The notes: generated from the letters alone by a model not told the origin. Positions 14,946-23,776 are shown, counted from the first letter of the stretch. The stretch: DNA of 63,273 nt from Thermoleophilaceae bacterium (GCA_019683805.1 JADGHQ010000007.1:1-63273); one strand, 5' to 3'. A program made the numbers and translations.

Positions 14946-16280
14946 TCAGCGCCTGTCGATCGGCACGTAGTCGCGGCCGCGCTCGCCCGTGTAGACCTGC
15001 CGCGGGCGCGCGATCTTCGTCTCGCTGTCCTGGACCATCTCGAGCCACTGCGCCATCCAGCCGGACGTGCGCGGGATGGCGAACATCACCGTGAACATGT
15101 CCTTCGGCAGGTTCATGGCCTCGTAGATCAGGCCCGAGTAGAAGTCGACGTTCGGGTAGAGCTTGCGCTCGACGAAGTACTCGTCCTCGAGCGCGTACTT
15201 CTCGAGCTCGAGCGCGATCTCGAGCTTCGGGTTCACGCCCGTGACCTCGAAGACCTCCTCGGCGTGGCGCTTGATGATCTTGGCGCGCGGGTCGTAGTTC
15301 TTGTAGACCCGGTGGCCGAAGCCCATCAGCCGCTCCTCCCGGTTCTTCACGCCCTTGATGAAGTCCGGCACGTTCTCCTTCGAGCCGATGCGCTCGAGCA
15401 TGCGCAGGACGGCCTCGTTCGCGCCCCCGTGGAGCGGCCCGTAGAGCGCCGCCACTCCGGCCGCCACCGCCGAGTACGGGTCCACCTCCGAGGAGCCCAC
15501 GCCCCGCACCGCGCTGGTCGAGCAGTTCTGCTCGTGGTCCGCGTGCAGGATCCAGAGCACGTCGAGCGCCCGCTCCAAGCGCGGGTCCGGCTCGTACTTC
15601 ACCTCGGTCATCTTGTAGAGCATCGAGAGGAAGTTGCCGGGGTAGCTGAGGTCGTTGTCGGGATAGATGTAGGGCAGGCCGAGGTTGTGCCGGTAGGAGA
15701 AGGCGGCGATCGTCGGCATCTTCGCGATCAGGCGCACCGCCGCCATGTGGCGCTCCTCGGGGGACTGGATCGCCTTCGCGGCCGGGTAGAAGGTCGAGAG
15801 CGCGCCGACCGTGCCGAGCAGCATCCCCATCGGATGCGCGTCGTGCCTGAACCCCTGCATGAACACCTTCACGTTCTCATGGACGTAGGTGTGGTGGGTG
15901 ATCTCGTGCGTCCAGCGGTCGAGCTCGTCGCGCGTCGGCAGCTCGCCGTGGATCAGCAGGTAGGCGACCTCGAGATACGTCGACCGCTCGGCGAGCTGCT
16001 CGATCGGGTAGCCGCGGTACTCGAGCACGCCGGTGTCGCCGTCGATGAAGGTGATCGAGCTGCGGCACGACGCGGTGTTCATGTACGCCGGGTCGTACGA
16101 CATCAGCCCGAAATCGTCGTCGCTCGCCTTGATCTGACGGAGGTCCATCGCCCTGACGGTGCCGTCGACGATCGGCAGCTCGTAGGTCCGTCCGGTGCGG
16201 TTGTCCGTGACGGTGAGCGACTCGGTCGCGGTGCCTACCGAGCCATCCGCCTCCGCCTTTCGCGTCTCGCCGTCAGCCAT
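14946..16280 (-). CDS. gltA: Citrate synthase
   Basis: This 444-residue enzyme condenses acetyl-CoA and oxaloacetate at the entry to the TCA cycle. Family motifs are present: GVLEYRGYPIEQLA, the first catalytic His in LHADHEQN, the second in GPLHGGANE, and MGFGHRVYKNYDPRA with the downstream Asp/Arg ligands. ATG 16280 is chosen because GGAGG lies 6 nt before it; an ATG two codons upstream abuts the same GGAGG and is unlikely. The length fits type II, gram-negative-like citrate synthases. It is probably monocistronic. Confidence 0.96.
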   Translation of the reverse strand: MADGETRKAEADGSVGTATESLTVTDNRTGRTYELPIVDGTVRAMDLRQIKASDDDFGLMSYDPAYMNTASCRSSITFIDGDTGVLEYRGYPIEQLAERSTYLEVAYLLIHGELPTRDELDRWTHEITHHTYVHENVKVFMQGFRHDAHPMGMLLGTVGALSTFYPAAKAIQSPEERHMAAVRLIAKMPTIAAFSYRHNLGLPYIYPDNDLSYPGNFLSMLYKMTEVKYEPDPRLERALDVLWILHADHEQNCSTSAVRGVGSSEVDPYSAVAAGVAALYGPLHGGANEAVLRMLERIGSKENVPDFIKGVKNREERLMGFGHRVYKNYDPRAKIIKRHAEEVFEVTGVNPKLEIALELEKYALEDEYFVERKLYPNVDFYSGLIYEAMNLPKDMFTVMFAIPRTSGWMAQWLEMVQDSETKIARPRQVYTGERGRDYVPIDRR

Positions 16281-16391
16281 CGTCATCCTCCGTCAAGCTC
16301 GTATTCATGGGGCGCACTGCATTGTGACCGACGCGCTGCCTCGGCCTGCAGCCGGCGCCCACCCGAGGGTGGCGCTACCCGGAGAGCGCGC

Positions 16392-16628
16392 TCAGCGAAC
16401 GAAGGCGGTCTCGCCCTTGGCGGGCGGGCCCTCGCGCTCGCCGACGCGATGATTGGCGCCCGTGATGGCGCTCCCGATCGCCAGCGCGACCAGCAGGATC
16501 GAGATCCCGATCACCGCGCGCTCCGCGCTCCGCGTGCGCGGGAAGTCGGGGCGTCGCAGGCCGAGCAGCACCGAGAGCACGACGGCCCACGCGGCTGCGA
16601 GCGGCCCGAACACCACGAACCAGTTCAC
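16392..16628 (-). CDS. Small two-helix membrane protein (78 aa)
   Basis: This 78-residue protein starts at a GTG with NWFVVFGPLAAAWAVVLSVL, a first membrane helix, followed by a basic loop LRRPDFPRTRSAERAV and a second helix GISILLVALAIGSAITGA, then a short polar tail. The family is not recognised. TACCCT 7 nt upstream fixes the start and implies leaderless transcription. It lies between gltA and another small membrane protein on the same strand, so both may attach to a respiratory or transport complex; that is only a guess. Confidence 0.65.
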   Translation of the reverse strand: MNWFVVFGPLAAAWAVVLSVLLGLRRPDFPRTRSAERAVIGISILLVALAIGSAITGANHRVGEREGPPAKGETAFVR

Positions 16629-16635
16629 GGCGCGC

Positions 16636-16641
16636 AGGGTA
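16636..16641 (-). promoter_or_regulatory. Leaderless promoter, -10 TACCCT
   Basis: TACCCT on the minus strand, 7 nt before the GTG at 16628. Confidence 0.5.
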
Positions 16642-16669
16642 CCGGACGGCCGGGGCCGGCGGAAGGAGC

Positions 16670-16918
16670 CTACTCCCGAGCCCGCTCGAGGCTCGGGGCC
16701 ACGCCGCGTATGCGGGCGGGCGCGGGCAGCGGCGGGTCGCCGTGCGGGCCGCGGCGGGGCAGCCGCGGGAGCGGGCTCCGCGGGTGGGGCGGCGAGCCCC
16801 CGTCGTCGCCCGGGCCCTCGTCGACCGGCGCGTCGCGGCCGGCCCACCAGCAGAGCCAGATCGCCGCGATCACCGGGATCTTCAAGACGACGAACAGGAA
16901 TACGAACGCCCAGATCAC
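16670..16918 (-). CDS. Small single-helix membrane protein (82 aa)
   Basis: This 82-residue protein starts at a GTG (16918) with one hydrophobic helix of about 23 residues (IWAFVFLFVVLKIPVIAAIW) and a Pro/Arg/Gly-rich cytoplasmic tail. The conserved-looking helix-Trp-Trp-Ala-Gly boundary is the only distinctive feature. TACGAT 8 nt upstream indicates leaderless transcription. No family is recognised. Confidence 0.55.
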   Translation of the reverse strand: MIWAFVFLFVVLKIPVIAAIWLCWWAGRDAPVDEGPGDDGGSPPHPRSPLPRLPRRGPHGDPPLPAPARIRGVAPSLERARE

Positions 16919-16926
16919 TTGACGCG

Positions 16927-16932
16927 ATCGTA
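16927..16932 (-). promoter_or_regulatory. Leaderless promoter, -10 TACGAT
   Basis: TACGAT on the minus strand, 8 nt before the GTG at 16918. Confidence 0.5.
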
Positions 16933-16949
16933 CCCGGGCGCCGCCCCCG

Positions 16950-17396
16950 TCAACCCCGGCCGGGCGGCGTGTCGGCGAGCATCATCACCAGCTCGCAGCG
17001 GCGGCCGCGCCGGCGCGAGCCCCGGGACAGGCGGCGGTCGCTCTCCTGCGCGATCCGGTCGGCTCGCTCCGAGAGGGCGCGCATCTGCTCGGCGAGCTCC
17101 TCGCGTCCGCGGTCGTCGAGCGTGAGCGGCGCGCGGGTCACGTGCACGCTCCCGCTCGCGCGGTAGTGGTGCTCGAGCGCGCCGCGGCGCGGCGTCTCGC
17201 GCACGAGCTCGAGCAGGCCGAAGGAGACGAGCTGGCGCACGTGGTAGGCGACGTTGCCGAGCGGCGCCCCGATCTCCTGGGCGATCTCGGTGGGGCTCGC
17301 CTCGCGCCGCTGCAGTATGGCGAGGATCTCGGCTCGCAGTGGGTGCGCCAACGCCTTGGCGATGGGCGGCTCGGAGGTGTCGCGGGGTGGGTTCAC
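16950..17396 (-). CDS. ArsR-like winged-helix transcriptional regulator
   Basis: This 148-residue DNA-binding protein opens with ALAHPLRAEILAILQRREASP, a typical ArsR/HTH_20 first helix, then PTEIAQEIGAPLGNVAYHVRQLVSFGLLELV (recognition helix about 46-62) and a wing. The C-terminal part is helical and basic, without the cysteine pairs used by metal-sensing ArsR proteins, so it probably senses something else or acts as a constitutive repressor. GTG 17396 is the only plausible start. Targets are unknown; the flanking small membrane protein genes are candidates. Confidence 0.82.
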   Translation of the reverse strand: MNPPRDTSEPPIAKALAHPLRAEILAILQRREASPTEIAQEIGAPLGNVAYHVRQLVSFGLLELVRETPRRGALEHHYRASGSVHVTRAPLTLDDRGREELAEQMRALSERADRIAQESDRRLSRGSRRRGRRCELVMMLADTPPGRG

Positions 17397-17457
17397 GCCT
17401 TCTGCCGCGTCGACGCGCGGCCCACGGCCCCTACGTTACTCGCTCCGCGGGCCGCGG

Positions 17458-18387
17458 TCAGGCGGACTCGACCGCTTCGAAGCTCGTCATCGACCTGAAC
17501 TCCTCGAAACGAGCGTCGATCTCCTCGGGCGTGAGTCGCTGAACCCGCTCGGTTCCGAACTCCTCGACGTTGAAGGAGGCGAGCACCGAGCCGTAGGTCA
17601 TCGCGCGGCGCAGCATGCGCTCGTCCACCTGCGCGTCCGCCCCCTGCGCGGCGAGGTACCCGAGGAAGCCGCCGGCGAACGAGTCGCCCGCGCCGGTGGG
17701 GTCGACGACCGTCTCGAGCGGGTAGGCCGGCAGCGCGAAGAAGCCCTCGGGCGTGAACAGCGCGGCGCCGTACTCCCCCTGCTTCGCCACCACGGCGCGC
17801 GGGCCGAGCGCCAGCACCTCGCGCGCCGAGCGCACGAGGTTCGGCTGCCCGGTGAGCTGGCGCAGCTCGGCGTCGTTCATGAACACGAAGTCGACCTCGG
17901 CGATCGCGTGAAGGAGCGCCTCGCGCGCCGTCTCGATCCAGAGGTTCATCGAGTCGAGGCCCACCAGCCGCGCCTCGCCGCACAGCGCGCGGACCCGCCG
18001 CTGCAGGTCCGGCTGGATGTTGGCGAGGAACAACGTCTCCGCCCCCTGCGCCGCAGGGGAGAGCTTGGGATCGAAGTCCGCGAACACGCCGAGCTGGGTG
18101 TCGAGCGTGTCGCGCGAGTTGAGGTCCCAGTGGTACTCGCCCGCCCAGAAGAAGGTCTTGCCCCCCTCGACCCGCTCGATGTCGTCCACGTTCACGCCGC
18201 GCTCGCGCAGCACGGCGTACTCGGCCTCGCCGAAGTCGTCGCCCACCGGGCCGACCACCCGCACCTCCGCGAAGAAGCTCGCCGCGAGCGCGAAATGGAC
18301 CGCGGAGCCGCCCAGCATCCGCTCGCGCTCCCCGAAGGGCGTCTTGACCGCGTCGAAGGCGATCGATCCCACCACCGTCAAGCCCAT
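17458..18387 (-). CDS. PfkB-family sugar/nucleoside kinase
   Basis: This 309-residue kinase has a ribokinase fold. The N-terminal GSIAFD and the Gly-rich MLGGSAVHFALAAS segment bind the sugar, and DPTGAGDSFAGGFLGYLA carries the anion hole and catalytic Asp. The substrate could be a sugar or a nucleoside; the DLNSRDTLDTQLGVFADFDP region is not one I can assign. ATG 18387 is chosen over one 7 codons upstream because TAGGGT precedes it by 11 nt. It is divergent from a quinone oxidoreductase. Confidence 0.87.
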   Translation of the reverse strand: MGLTVVGSIAFDAVKTPFGERERMLGGSAVHFALAASFFAEVRVVGPVGDDFGEAEYAVLRERGVNVDDIERVEGGKTFFWAGEYHWDLNSRDTLDTQLGVFADFDPKLSPAAQGAETLFLANIQPDLQRRVRALCGEARLVGLDSMNLWIETAREALLHAIAEVDFVFMNDAELRQLTGQPNLVRSAREVLALGPRAVVAKQGEYGAALFTPEGFFALPAYPLETVVDPTGAGDSFAGGFLGYLAAQGADAQVDERMLRRAMTYGSVLASFNVEEFGTERVQRLTPEEIDARFEEFRSMTSFEAVESA

Positions 18388-18398
18388 GGCGGGCGGGA

Positions 18399-18404
18399 AC
18401 CCTA
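18399..18404 (-). promoter_or_regulatory. Leaderless promoter of the PfkB kinase, -10 TAGGGT
   Basis: TAGGGT on the minus strand, 11 nt before the ATG at 18387; it decides between two in-frame ATGs. Confidence 0.45.
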
Positions 18405-18422
18405 CCGCCATGGCGCGCCGCG

Positions 18423-18428
18423 TAAGCT
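18423..18428 (+). promoter_or_regulatory. Leaderless promoter of the quinone oxidoreductase, -10 TAAGCT
   Basis: TAAGCT ends 10 nt before the ATG at 18439. It lies back to back with the opposing PfkB promoter. Confidence 0.55.
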
Positions 18429-18438
18429 GCCGACCACG

Positions 18439-19410
18439 ATGCGCGCCATACGGATAGAGCAGTTCGGCGGGCCGGAGGTGATGCAGCTCGTCGAGCTCCC
18501 GGTTCCCGAGCCGGGTGACGGCGAGGTGCTGATCGATGTCTCCCGCGCGGGCGTCAACTTCGCCGACACGCACCAGCGCGAGAACTCCTACCTCGCGAAG
18601 TTCCCGCTCCCGCTCGTGCCCGGCGGGGAGGTCGCCGGCAGGATCGCGCGCGGCGCGGGGGACCTCCGCGAGGGCGAGCGCGTGGTGGCCCTGACGGGCA
18701 CCGGCGGCTACGCCGAGTACGCCGTGGCGCGCGCCGACTCGGTGTTCCCGATTCCCGACGGCGTGGACGACGGCGTGGCGCTCGCCCTGCTGATCCAGGG
18801 GCTCACCGCCTGGCACCTCTACCGCACCTCCGCCAAGCTCGAGCGCGGCGAGAGCGTCGTCGTGCACGCCGCGGCGGGCGGCGTGGGCAGCCTCGCGGTG
18901 CAGCTCGGCAAGCCGATGGGCGCGGGCCGCGTGATCGCCACCGCGAGCTCCGAGGAGAAGCGCCGGCTCGCGCTCGAGCTCGGCGCCGATGCGGCCGTGG
19001 ACGTGGGCCGGGAGGACCTCGGCGAGGCGCTCGTCGAGGCCAACGGCGGCCGCAAGGTCGACGTGGTGCTCGAGATGGCCGGCGGGCGCGTGTTCGACCA
19101 GAGCCTGGCTGCGCTCGCGCCGTTCGGCCGGCTCGTGACCTACGGCATCGCGAGCCGCGAGCCGAACCGCGTGTCGAGCGGGACGCTCATGCGCAAGTCG
19201 CAGGCGGTGGTGGGGTTCTGGCTGTTCCACTGCCTCGAGCGCGAGGGCATGCTGCGCGGGCCGCTCGCCGATCTCTTCGAGCGCGCCGCCCGCGGCGAGC
19301 TGAAACCGCTCGTGGGCGAGACGTACGGGCTGTCGGAGGCGCGGCGCGCGCACGAGGACCTGCAGGCGCGGCGCACCACCGGGAAGCTGCTGATCGATCC
19401 GTCCGCCTGA
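18439..19410 (+). CDS. NADPH:quinone oxidoreductase-like zinc-independent alcohol dehydrogenase family protein
   Basis: This 323-residue medium-chain dehydrogenase/reductase has the quinone-oxidoreductase opening MRAIRIEQFGGPEVMQ, the substrate segment GVNFADTHQRENSY and the NADPH-binding AAAGGVGSLAVQLGK. It lacks the Cys/His zinc ligands of alcohol dehydrogenases. It likely performs NADPH-dependent reduction of quinones or enones in the cytoplasm. It is the first gene of a plus-strand series, but the next gene has its own promoter. Confidence 0.9.
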   Translation: MRAIRIEQFGGPEVMQLVELPVPEPGDGEVLIDVSRAGVNFADTHQRENSYLAKFPLPLVPGGEVAGRIARGAGDLREGERVVALTGTGGYAEYAVARADSVFPIPDGVDDGVALALLIQGLTAWHLYRTSAKLERGESVVVHAAAGGVGSLAVQLGKPMGAGRVIATASSEEKRRLALELGADAAVDVGREDLGEALVEANGGRKVDVVLEMAGGRVFDQSLAALAPFGRLVTYGIASREPNRVSSGTLMRKSQAVVGFWLFHCLEREGMLRGPLADLFERAARGELKPLVGETYGLSEARRAHEDLQARRTTGKLLIDPSA

Positions 19411-19420
19411 GCCGTGTGAG

Positions 19421-19426
19421 TACCCT
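19421..19426 (+). promoter_or_regulatory. Leaderless promoter of the DEAD-box helicase, -10 TACCCT
   Basis: TACCCT ends 9 nt before the ATG at 19436. It lies in the loop of a short GTGAG/CTCAC inverted repeat (19416-19428). Confidence 0.5.
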
Positions 19427-19435
19427 CACTCGTCG

Positions 19436-20908
19436 ATGACGACTTTCGCCGAGCTGGGACTGTCCCGACCGGTGCTGGAGGCGCTCGCCCACCTCGGGTA
19501 CGAGCGCCCGACGCCGATCCAGGAGCAGGCCATCCCCGAGCTCCTCGCGGGCCGCGACGTGATCGGCCAGGCGCAGACCGGCACGGGGAAGACGGCCGCG
19601 TTCGGCCTGCCGCTGATCGAGTACGTCGATCCCTCGATCGACGACGTCCAGGCGCTCGTGCTGACGCCGACGCGCGAGCTGTGCATCCAGGTGACCCAGG
19701 CGCTGCGCGCCTACGGGGAGCGCAAGGGCGTGGAGATCGTGGCGACCTTCGGCGGCGCCCCGATCCGCAGCCAGATCGCGCAGCTGCGGAGCGCGCAGGT
19801 CGTCGTGGGCACCGTCGGGCGCGTGATGGACCTGATGAGCCGCCATGAGCTGCTGCTCACCGACTGCCGCTACGTGGTGCTCGACGAGGCGGACGAGATG
19901 CTCGACCTCGGCTTCTTCGAGGACGTCGAGACGATCCTCTCGCGCGCCCCCTCCGGCCGCCAGACCGCGCTCTTCTCGGCCACGATGCCGCCGCCGATCG
20001 AGGCGCTCGCGGAGAAGCGGATGTTCGAGCCGGTGCCGATCAGGGTGCGCGCGGCGCAGCTCACGATCGACACGGTCGAGCAGTTCTACCTCGAGGTGAG
20101 CGACCGCGAGAAGCCCGACGTACTCGCGCGGGTGCTCAAGGAGGAGCGCCCGGACCAGGCGATCGTGTTCGTGCGCACCAAGATCGGCGTCGACCGCCTG
20201 GCGCGCTCGCTCTCCGAGCGGGGCGTGCGCGTGAAGGCGCTCCACGGCGACATGTCGCAGGGCTCGCGCGACGGCGTGATGATCGCCTTCAAGGGCGGCC
20301 GCGAGCGCCTGCTCGTGGCCACCGACGTGGCGGCCCGCGGGCTCGACATCTCGGGCGTCACCCACGTCGTGAACTACGACATCCCCAACTCCCCGGACGT
20401 GTACGTCCACCGCATCGGCCGCACGGGACGCGTCGGCCGCTCCGGGCGCGCGATCACGTTGATCTCCCCGCGCGAGCGCCGCGAGCTCGAGGCGATCGAG
20501 CGGCACGCGAAGACCACGATCGTCGAGTGGTCGCCGAACGGCAGGCGCGCGGCGGCGGAGAGCCGCGGCGCCGAGCCGGTCGCCGCGGAGGCGCCCGCCG
20601 CCGAGCCGGCACCGCAGGAGCCGCGCGAGGCGCGCCGCCCCCGCCACACCAAGCCGCGCCGCGACGGCGGCAGGCTCGCGAAGGTGATCGTCTCCGTCGG
20701 GCGCAGCCACGGGATCGAGCCGGCCGACGTGATCGGCGCGATCGTGGACCGCACGCACCTCGACGGCGAGGACGTGCGCGACGTGCGCGTGCTCGAGCGC
20801 TTCAGCTTCGTGCACGTGCCCGCGGCCGTCGCCGACGAGGTCGTGAGCAAGGTCGATGGAAGCGACGTCAGGGGCGCGGAGCTCCGGCTGGAGGTGCTGA
20901 CCAGATGA
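19436..20908 (+). CDS. deaD: DEAD-box ATP-dependent RNA helicase, DeaD/CsdA type
   Basis: This 490-residue helicase unwinds RNA in ribosome assembly or mRNA decay. Helicase motifs in order: Q motif ([11 protein letters not shown]), I (AQTGTGKT), Ia (PTRELC), GG, II (DEAD), III (SAT), IV (IVFVRTK), V ([11 protein letters not shown]) and VI ([13 protein letters not shown]). Residues about 410-488 form a DbpA/CsdA-type RNA-binding domain ([22 protein letters not shown] ... [12 protein letters not shown]), preceded by an Ala/Pro/Arg-rich linker. The downstream cyclophilin overlaps by ATGA, linking RNA and protein folding functions. Confidence 0.94.
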   Translation: MTTFAELGLSRPVLEALAHLGYERPTPIQEQAIPELLAGRDVIGQAQTGTGKTAAFGLPLIEYVDPSIDDVQALVLTPTRELCIQVTQALRAYGERKGVEIVATFGGAPIRSQIAQLRSAQVVVGTVGRVMDLMSRHELLLTDCRYVVLDEADEMLDLGFFEDVETILSRAPSGRQTALFSATMPPPIEALAEKRMFEPVPIRVRAAQLTIDTVEQFYLEVSDREKPDVLARVLKEERPDQAIVFVRTKIGVDRLARSLSERGVRVKALHGDMSQGSRDGVMIAFKGGRERLLVATDVAARGLDISGVTHVVNYDIPNSPDVYVHRIGRTGRVGRSGRAITLISPRERRELEAIERHAKTTIVEWSPNGRRAAAESRGAEPVAAEAPAAEPAPQEPREARRPRHTKPRRDGGRLAKVIVSVGRSHGIEPADVIGAIVDRTHLDGEDVRDVRVLERFSFVHVPAAVADEVVSKVDGSDVRGAELRLEVLTR

Positions 20909-21369
20909 GCAGGGCGACGATCCACACCAACCACGGGCCGATCGAGCTCGAGCTGTTCGACGACGACGCGCCGAAGACAGTCGCGAACTTCCGCAAGCTC
21001 GCCACCGAGGGCTTCTACGACGGCGTGATCTTCCACCGCGTGATCCGCGACTTCATGATCCAGGGCGGCGACCCGACCGGCACGGGCACAGGCGGCCCGG
21101 GCTACACGTTCGAGGACGAGATCAACCACCACAAGGTGGTGCGCGGGGCGCTCGCGATGGCGAACGCGGGGCCGAACACGAACGGCTCGCAGTTCTTCAT
21201 CGTCACCACGCAGGAGGCGCCCTGGCTCGACGGACGGCACACCGTCTTCGGCCGCGTGACGAGCGGCATGGACGCCGTCGACGCGATCGAGCGCCAGCCG
21301 ACCGACCACCGGGACAAGCCGCTCGAGGACGCCGTGATCGAGCGGGTGGAGCTGGCCGAGGCCGCCTAG
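20905..21369 (+). CDS. ppiB: Peptidyl-prolyl cis-trans isomerase, cyclophilin type
   Basis: This 154-residue cytoplasmic cyclophilin isomerises X-Pro bonds. The active-site motifs [22 protein letters not shown], the catalytic Arg in that segment, [18 protein letters not shown], and [12 protein letters not shown] are complete. There is no signal peptide, so it acts in the cytosol. It starts inside the helicase stop codon (ATGA). A short 6-bp hairpin at 21389-21406 follows the gene. Confidence 0.95.
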   Translation: MSRATIHTNHGPIELELFDDDAPKTVANFRKLATEGFYDGVIFHRVIRDFMIQGGDPTGTGTGGPGYTFEDEINHHKVVRGALAMANAGPNTNGSQFFIVTTQEAPWLDGRHTVFGRVTSGMDAVDAIERQPTDHRDKPLEDAVIERVELAEAA

Positions 21370-21509
21370 CGCGGGCGGCGGTCCGCGACGCCGGCGCGTT
21401 CCGGCGGGACGGGCCGGGGGTAGTACCACGTACCCGCAGAGCACGGCATGGCCGCACGGGGGCGCTGCCCGCGCGCGGCTCGGCGATCGCCACTCGAAGG
21501 AGGAGGCCA

Positions 21510-21950
21510 ATGGCAGCAGAGCGAACGGCGACGGTCACCTGGCAGGGCAGCCTCGCCCGCGGACGGGGAACGTTCAGCACGGGCAGCGGCGCGCTCGGCG
21601 ACCAGGAGGTCACCTGGGCGTCGCGCACCGAGCGCTCCGAAGGCAGGACGAGCCCGGAGGAGCTGATCGCCGCGGCCCACGCGAGCTGTCTCTCGATGGC
21701 GCTCTCGAACATCCTGACCAAGGGCGGCAACGAGCCCGAGAGGCTGCAGGTGCAGGCGACCTGCACGATCGACGCGGTCGACGGCGGCTTCAAGATCACC
21801 ACCATCCGGCTCGACGTGCGCGGCCGCGTGCCCGGGATCGACGAGGAGTCCTTCCGCCAGGCGGTCGCGCAGGCGAAGGACGGCTGCCCGGTGTCGGGCG
21901 CGCTCCAGGGCAACGTGGAGATCTCGGCGAGCGCGACGCTCGAGAGCTGA
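21510..21950 (+). CDS. osmC: OsmC-family peroxiredoxin
   Basis: This 146-residue OsmC/Ohr-fold protein reduces organic hydroperoxides with two cysteines: one in AAHASCLSMAL (about residue 59) and one in AKDGCPVSGAL (about 122). The SPEELIAAAHASC signature is typical of the OsmC branch. An excellent ribosome binding site (GGAGGAGG) precedes ATG 21510. The 140-nt upstream region contains GGGTA/TACCC arms (21418-21435) that could be an operator. The gene converges with the HAD hydrolase gene 14 nt away. Confidence 0.93.
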   Translation: MAAERTATVTWQGSLARGRGTFSTGSGALGDQEVTWASRTERSEGRTSPEELIAAAHASCLSMALSNILTKGGNEPERLQVQATCTIDAVDGGFKITTIRLDVRGRVPGIDEESFRQAVAQAKDGCPVSGALQGNVEISASATLES

Positions 21951-21964
21951 GGCGGCCGGGCGCG

Positions 21965-22570
21965 CTACCGCAGCTCGAGCCCGAGCAGGCGCTCGAGCCG
22001 CGGGAGCGTGCCGTCGGCGCCGCGGTGGAGGATGGCCGTCATCCCGACGGCCTCCGCCCCCGCGCAGTTCTCGCGCAGGTCGTCGACGAAGACGCACTCG
22101 GCCGGCGGCACGCCGATGCGCTCGGCGCCCAGCTCGAAGATCTCGGGCTGCGGCTTGTGGAGGCCGACCTCGCCGGAGATCACGACCGCGTCGAACAGGC
22201 CGTCGACCGCGACGCGGTCGTAGGTGGTGCCGCCCCACGAGTTCGAGATGAGCCCGGTCCTCACTCCGGCGGCCCGCGCCCGCCGCACCGCCTCCACCAT
22301 CCGCTCGTCGGCGCGCACCCCGGCGAACAGCCGCTCCACGAGCCCCTCGGGCTCGGCGATCCCGAGGTGCGGCGCGAAGCGGCGCTCGAACTCCGGCACC
22401 TCGAGCTCCCCGCGCTCCAGGCGGCGCAGCTCGGCGAGCGCGTCGGGGTTGTCGCGGAAGGTGCGCTTCACCGCGTCGGGGTCGAGCCCCTCCGCCTCGC
22501 AGAACGCCCTGAACGAGTCGAACACGTTCGTCGTCAGGACGCCGCCGAAGTCGACGATCAGCCCCGTCAC
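21965..22570 (-). CDS. HAD-family hydrolase, ACAD10 N-terminal-domain type
   Basis: This 201-residue haloacid-dehalogenase-fold hydrolase begins GLIVDFGGVLTTN (Asp7 nucleophile, with Gly at the usual second-acid position, as in epoxide-hydrolase-N/ACAD10-like HADs). SNSWGG is motif II, HKPQPEIF carries the motif III lysine, and FVDDLRENCAGAEAVG is motif IV. GTG 22570 overlaps the upstream kinase-like gene's stop (GTGA), so the two are coupled. The order phosphotransferase-HAD mirrors the two N-terminal domains of mammalian ACAD10 as separate proteins. Substrate unknown. Confidence 0.88.
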   Translation of the reverse strand: MTGLIVDFGGVLTTNVFDSFRAFCEAEGLDPDAVKRTFRDNPDALAELRRLERGELEVPEFERRFAPHLGIAEPEGLVERLFAGVRADERMVEAVRRARAAGVRTGLISNSWGGTTYDRVAVDGLFDAVVISGEVGLHKPQPEIFELGAERIGVPPAECVFVDDLRENCAGAEAVGMTAILHRGADGTLPRLERLLGLELR

Positions 22571-23646
22571 GAGCCGGGAGGGGGCCGTTTGGTGACGCTG
22601 AGCGCAGCCTCGGCGAGCTGCGGCACGCCCACGTCGAAGAGCTTCAGGTACGGGTCGTCGGTCGTCCCGGCGAGCGAGCGCTTGTAGTTGCCCTCCATGA
22701 ACACGGCGGCCTTCCAGAGCGCAAGCGCCTGGTACCAGCGCAGGTCGGACATCGAGCGGCCCGTGGCCTGCTCGTACATCTCCACGAGCTCGTCGCGGGC
22801 CGGGAAGCCCTCGCCGTGCGTCACCGACAGCGCGTCGAACATCGTGCCCGTCGGCTCTTCCTTGCGGGTGTAGGTGGCGGTCATGTAGCCGACGTCGGCG
22901 AGCGGATCGCCGATCGTGGCGAGCTCCCAGTCGAAGATCGCCACGAGCCGGGCGGGAGCGCCGTTCGCGAACATCACGTTGCCGAGGCGGTAGTCGCCGT
23001 GGACGATCGTCGCTTCCGGCGACTCCGGCTTGTTCTCCTCGAGCCACGCGGCCACCTCCTGCACGACGGGCAGCTCGCGCGTCTTGTTGTGCTCCCACAG
23101 CCCGCTGAAGCGGCGGAGCTGGCGGTCGAGGTAGCCGGTCGGCTTGCCGAAGTCCTCGAGCCCGCAGGCGCGCCAGTCCACGGCGTGCACCTCGGCGAGC
23201 CCCTCGACGAGCTGCTCGGCGATGCGCCGGTGCTCGGCCGGGCTGTCCAGCGCGTCGGGGAGCCGGCTCGTGATCACCGTGCCCTCGACGTACTCCATCA
23301 CGTAGAAGGGCAGGCCGAGGATCGACTCGTCGTCGCAGGCGAGCAGCACCTTCGGCGTGCGCGCGCGCCCCTCGATCGCCCGCAGCAGCCTCGCCTCGCG
23401 CAGCACGTCGTGCGCGGAGGGCGGGAGTGGCGGCCGCGGCGGACGGCGCAGCACGAAGCGCTCGCCTCCGCGCTCGACGAGGAAGGTGACGTTCGAGTGC
23501 CCCTCGCCGATCCGGCGCGCGCGAATCGGGCCCGACCCGAGCCCGTGGGCGTCGAGGTGGGCCTCGAGCGGCTCGCGCACGAGCAGCGGCGCAAGCTCCT
23601 GCTGCTCGGCCTGCTCGGGTGTGTCGACCATGTCGGGCGAGCCCAC
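22567..23646 (-). CDS. APH-family phosphotransferase (ACAD10/11 kinase-domain type)
   Basis: This 359-residue protein has the aminoglycoside-phosphotransferase fold used for small-molecule and acyl-CoA kinases. It has a Gly-rich GEGHSNVTFLVE nucleotide loop, FVLRRPP (ATP-binding basic residues), VMEYVEGTVI hinge, the Brenner motif IVHGDYRLGNVMF and FDWELATIGDPLADVGY. This last set matches the acyl-CoA dehydrogenase-linked APH subgroup, not antibiotic resistance enzymes. GTG 23646 is chosen over an ATG five codons later because TATCCT lies 11 nt before it. It forms a two-gene operon with the HAD hydrolase. Confidence 0.88.
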   Translation of the reverse strand: MGSPDMVDTPEQAEQQELAPLLVREPLEAHLDAHGLGSGPIRARRIGEGHSNVTFLVERGGERFVLRRPPRPPLPPSAHDVLREARLLRAIEGRARTPKVLLACDDESILGLPFYVMEYVEGTVITSRLPDALDSPAEHRRIAEQLVEGLAEVHAVDWRACGLEDFGKPTGYLDRQLRRFSGLWEHNKTRELPVVQEVAAWLEENKPESPEATIVHGDYRLGNVMFANGAPARLVAIFDWELATIGDPLADVGYMTATYTRKEEPTGTMFDALSVTHGEGFPARDELVEMYEQATGRSMSDLRWYQALALWKAAVFMEGNYKRSLAGTTDDPYLKLFDVGVPQLAEAALSVTKRPPPGS

Positions 23647-23657
23647 GGCGGCCGGAA

Positions 23658-23663
23658 AGGATA
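23658..23663 (-). promoter_or_regulatory. Leaderless promoter of the APH/HAD operon, -10 TATCCT
   Basis: TATCCT on the minus strand, 11 nt before GTG 23646. Confidence 0.5.
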
Positions 23664-23717
23664 TTCGCGGGACGAATCCCGGCGCCGGCCGCGTCCACAG
23701 GTTCGATGCGCATGGGT

Positions 23718-23763
23718 GCGGCGGCGGGCGCCCGGTCCCCCCTGCCGGGAGACCCGCCGCCGC
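23718..23763 (-). terminator. Strong hairpin after rpiB
   Basis: Bases 23718-23728 pair perfectly with 23753-23763 (11 bp), with an inner CCCGG/CCGGG stem (23731-23735 with 23745-23749). It starts 14 nt past the rpiB stop. No U-run follows. Confidence 0.6.
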
Positions 23764-23776
23764 GACACGCCGCCGG

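Noticed and set aside
22571-23713. Upstream continuation of the HAD hydrolase frame (a possible 582-residue fusion)
   Set aside because: It overlaps the APH kinase in another frame and has no recognisable domain; the GTGA junction at 22570 gives a better start.
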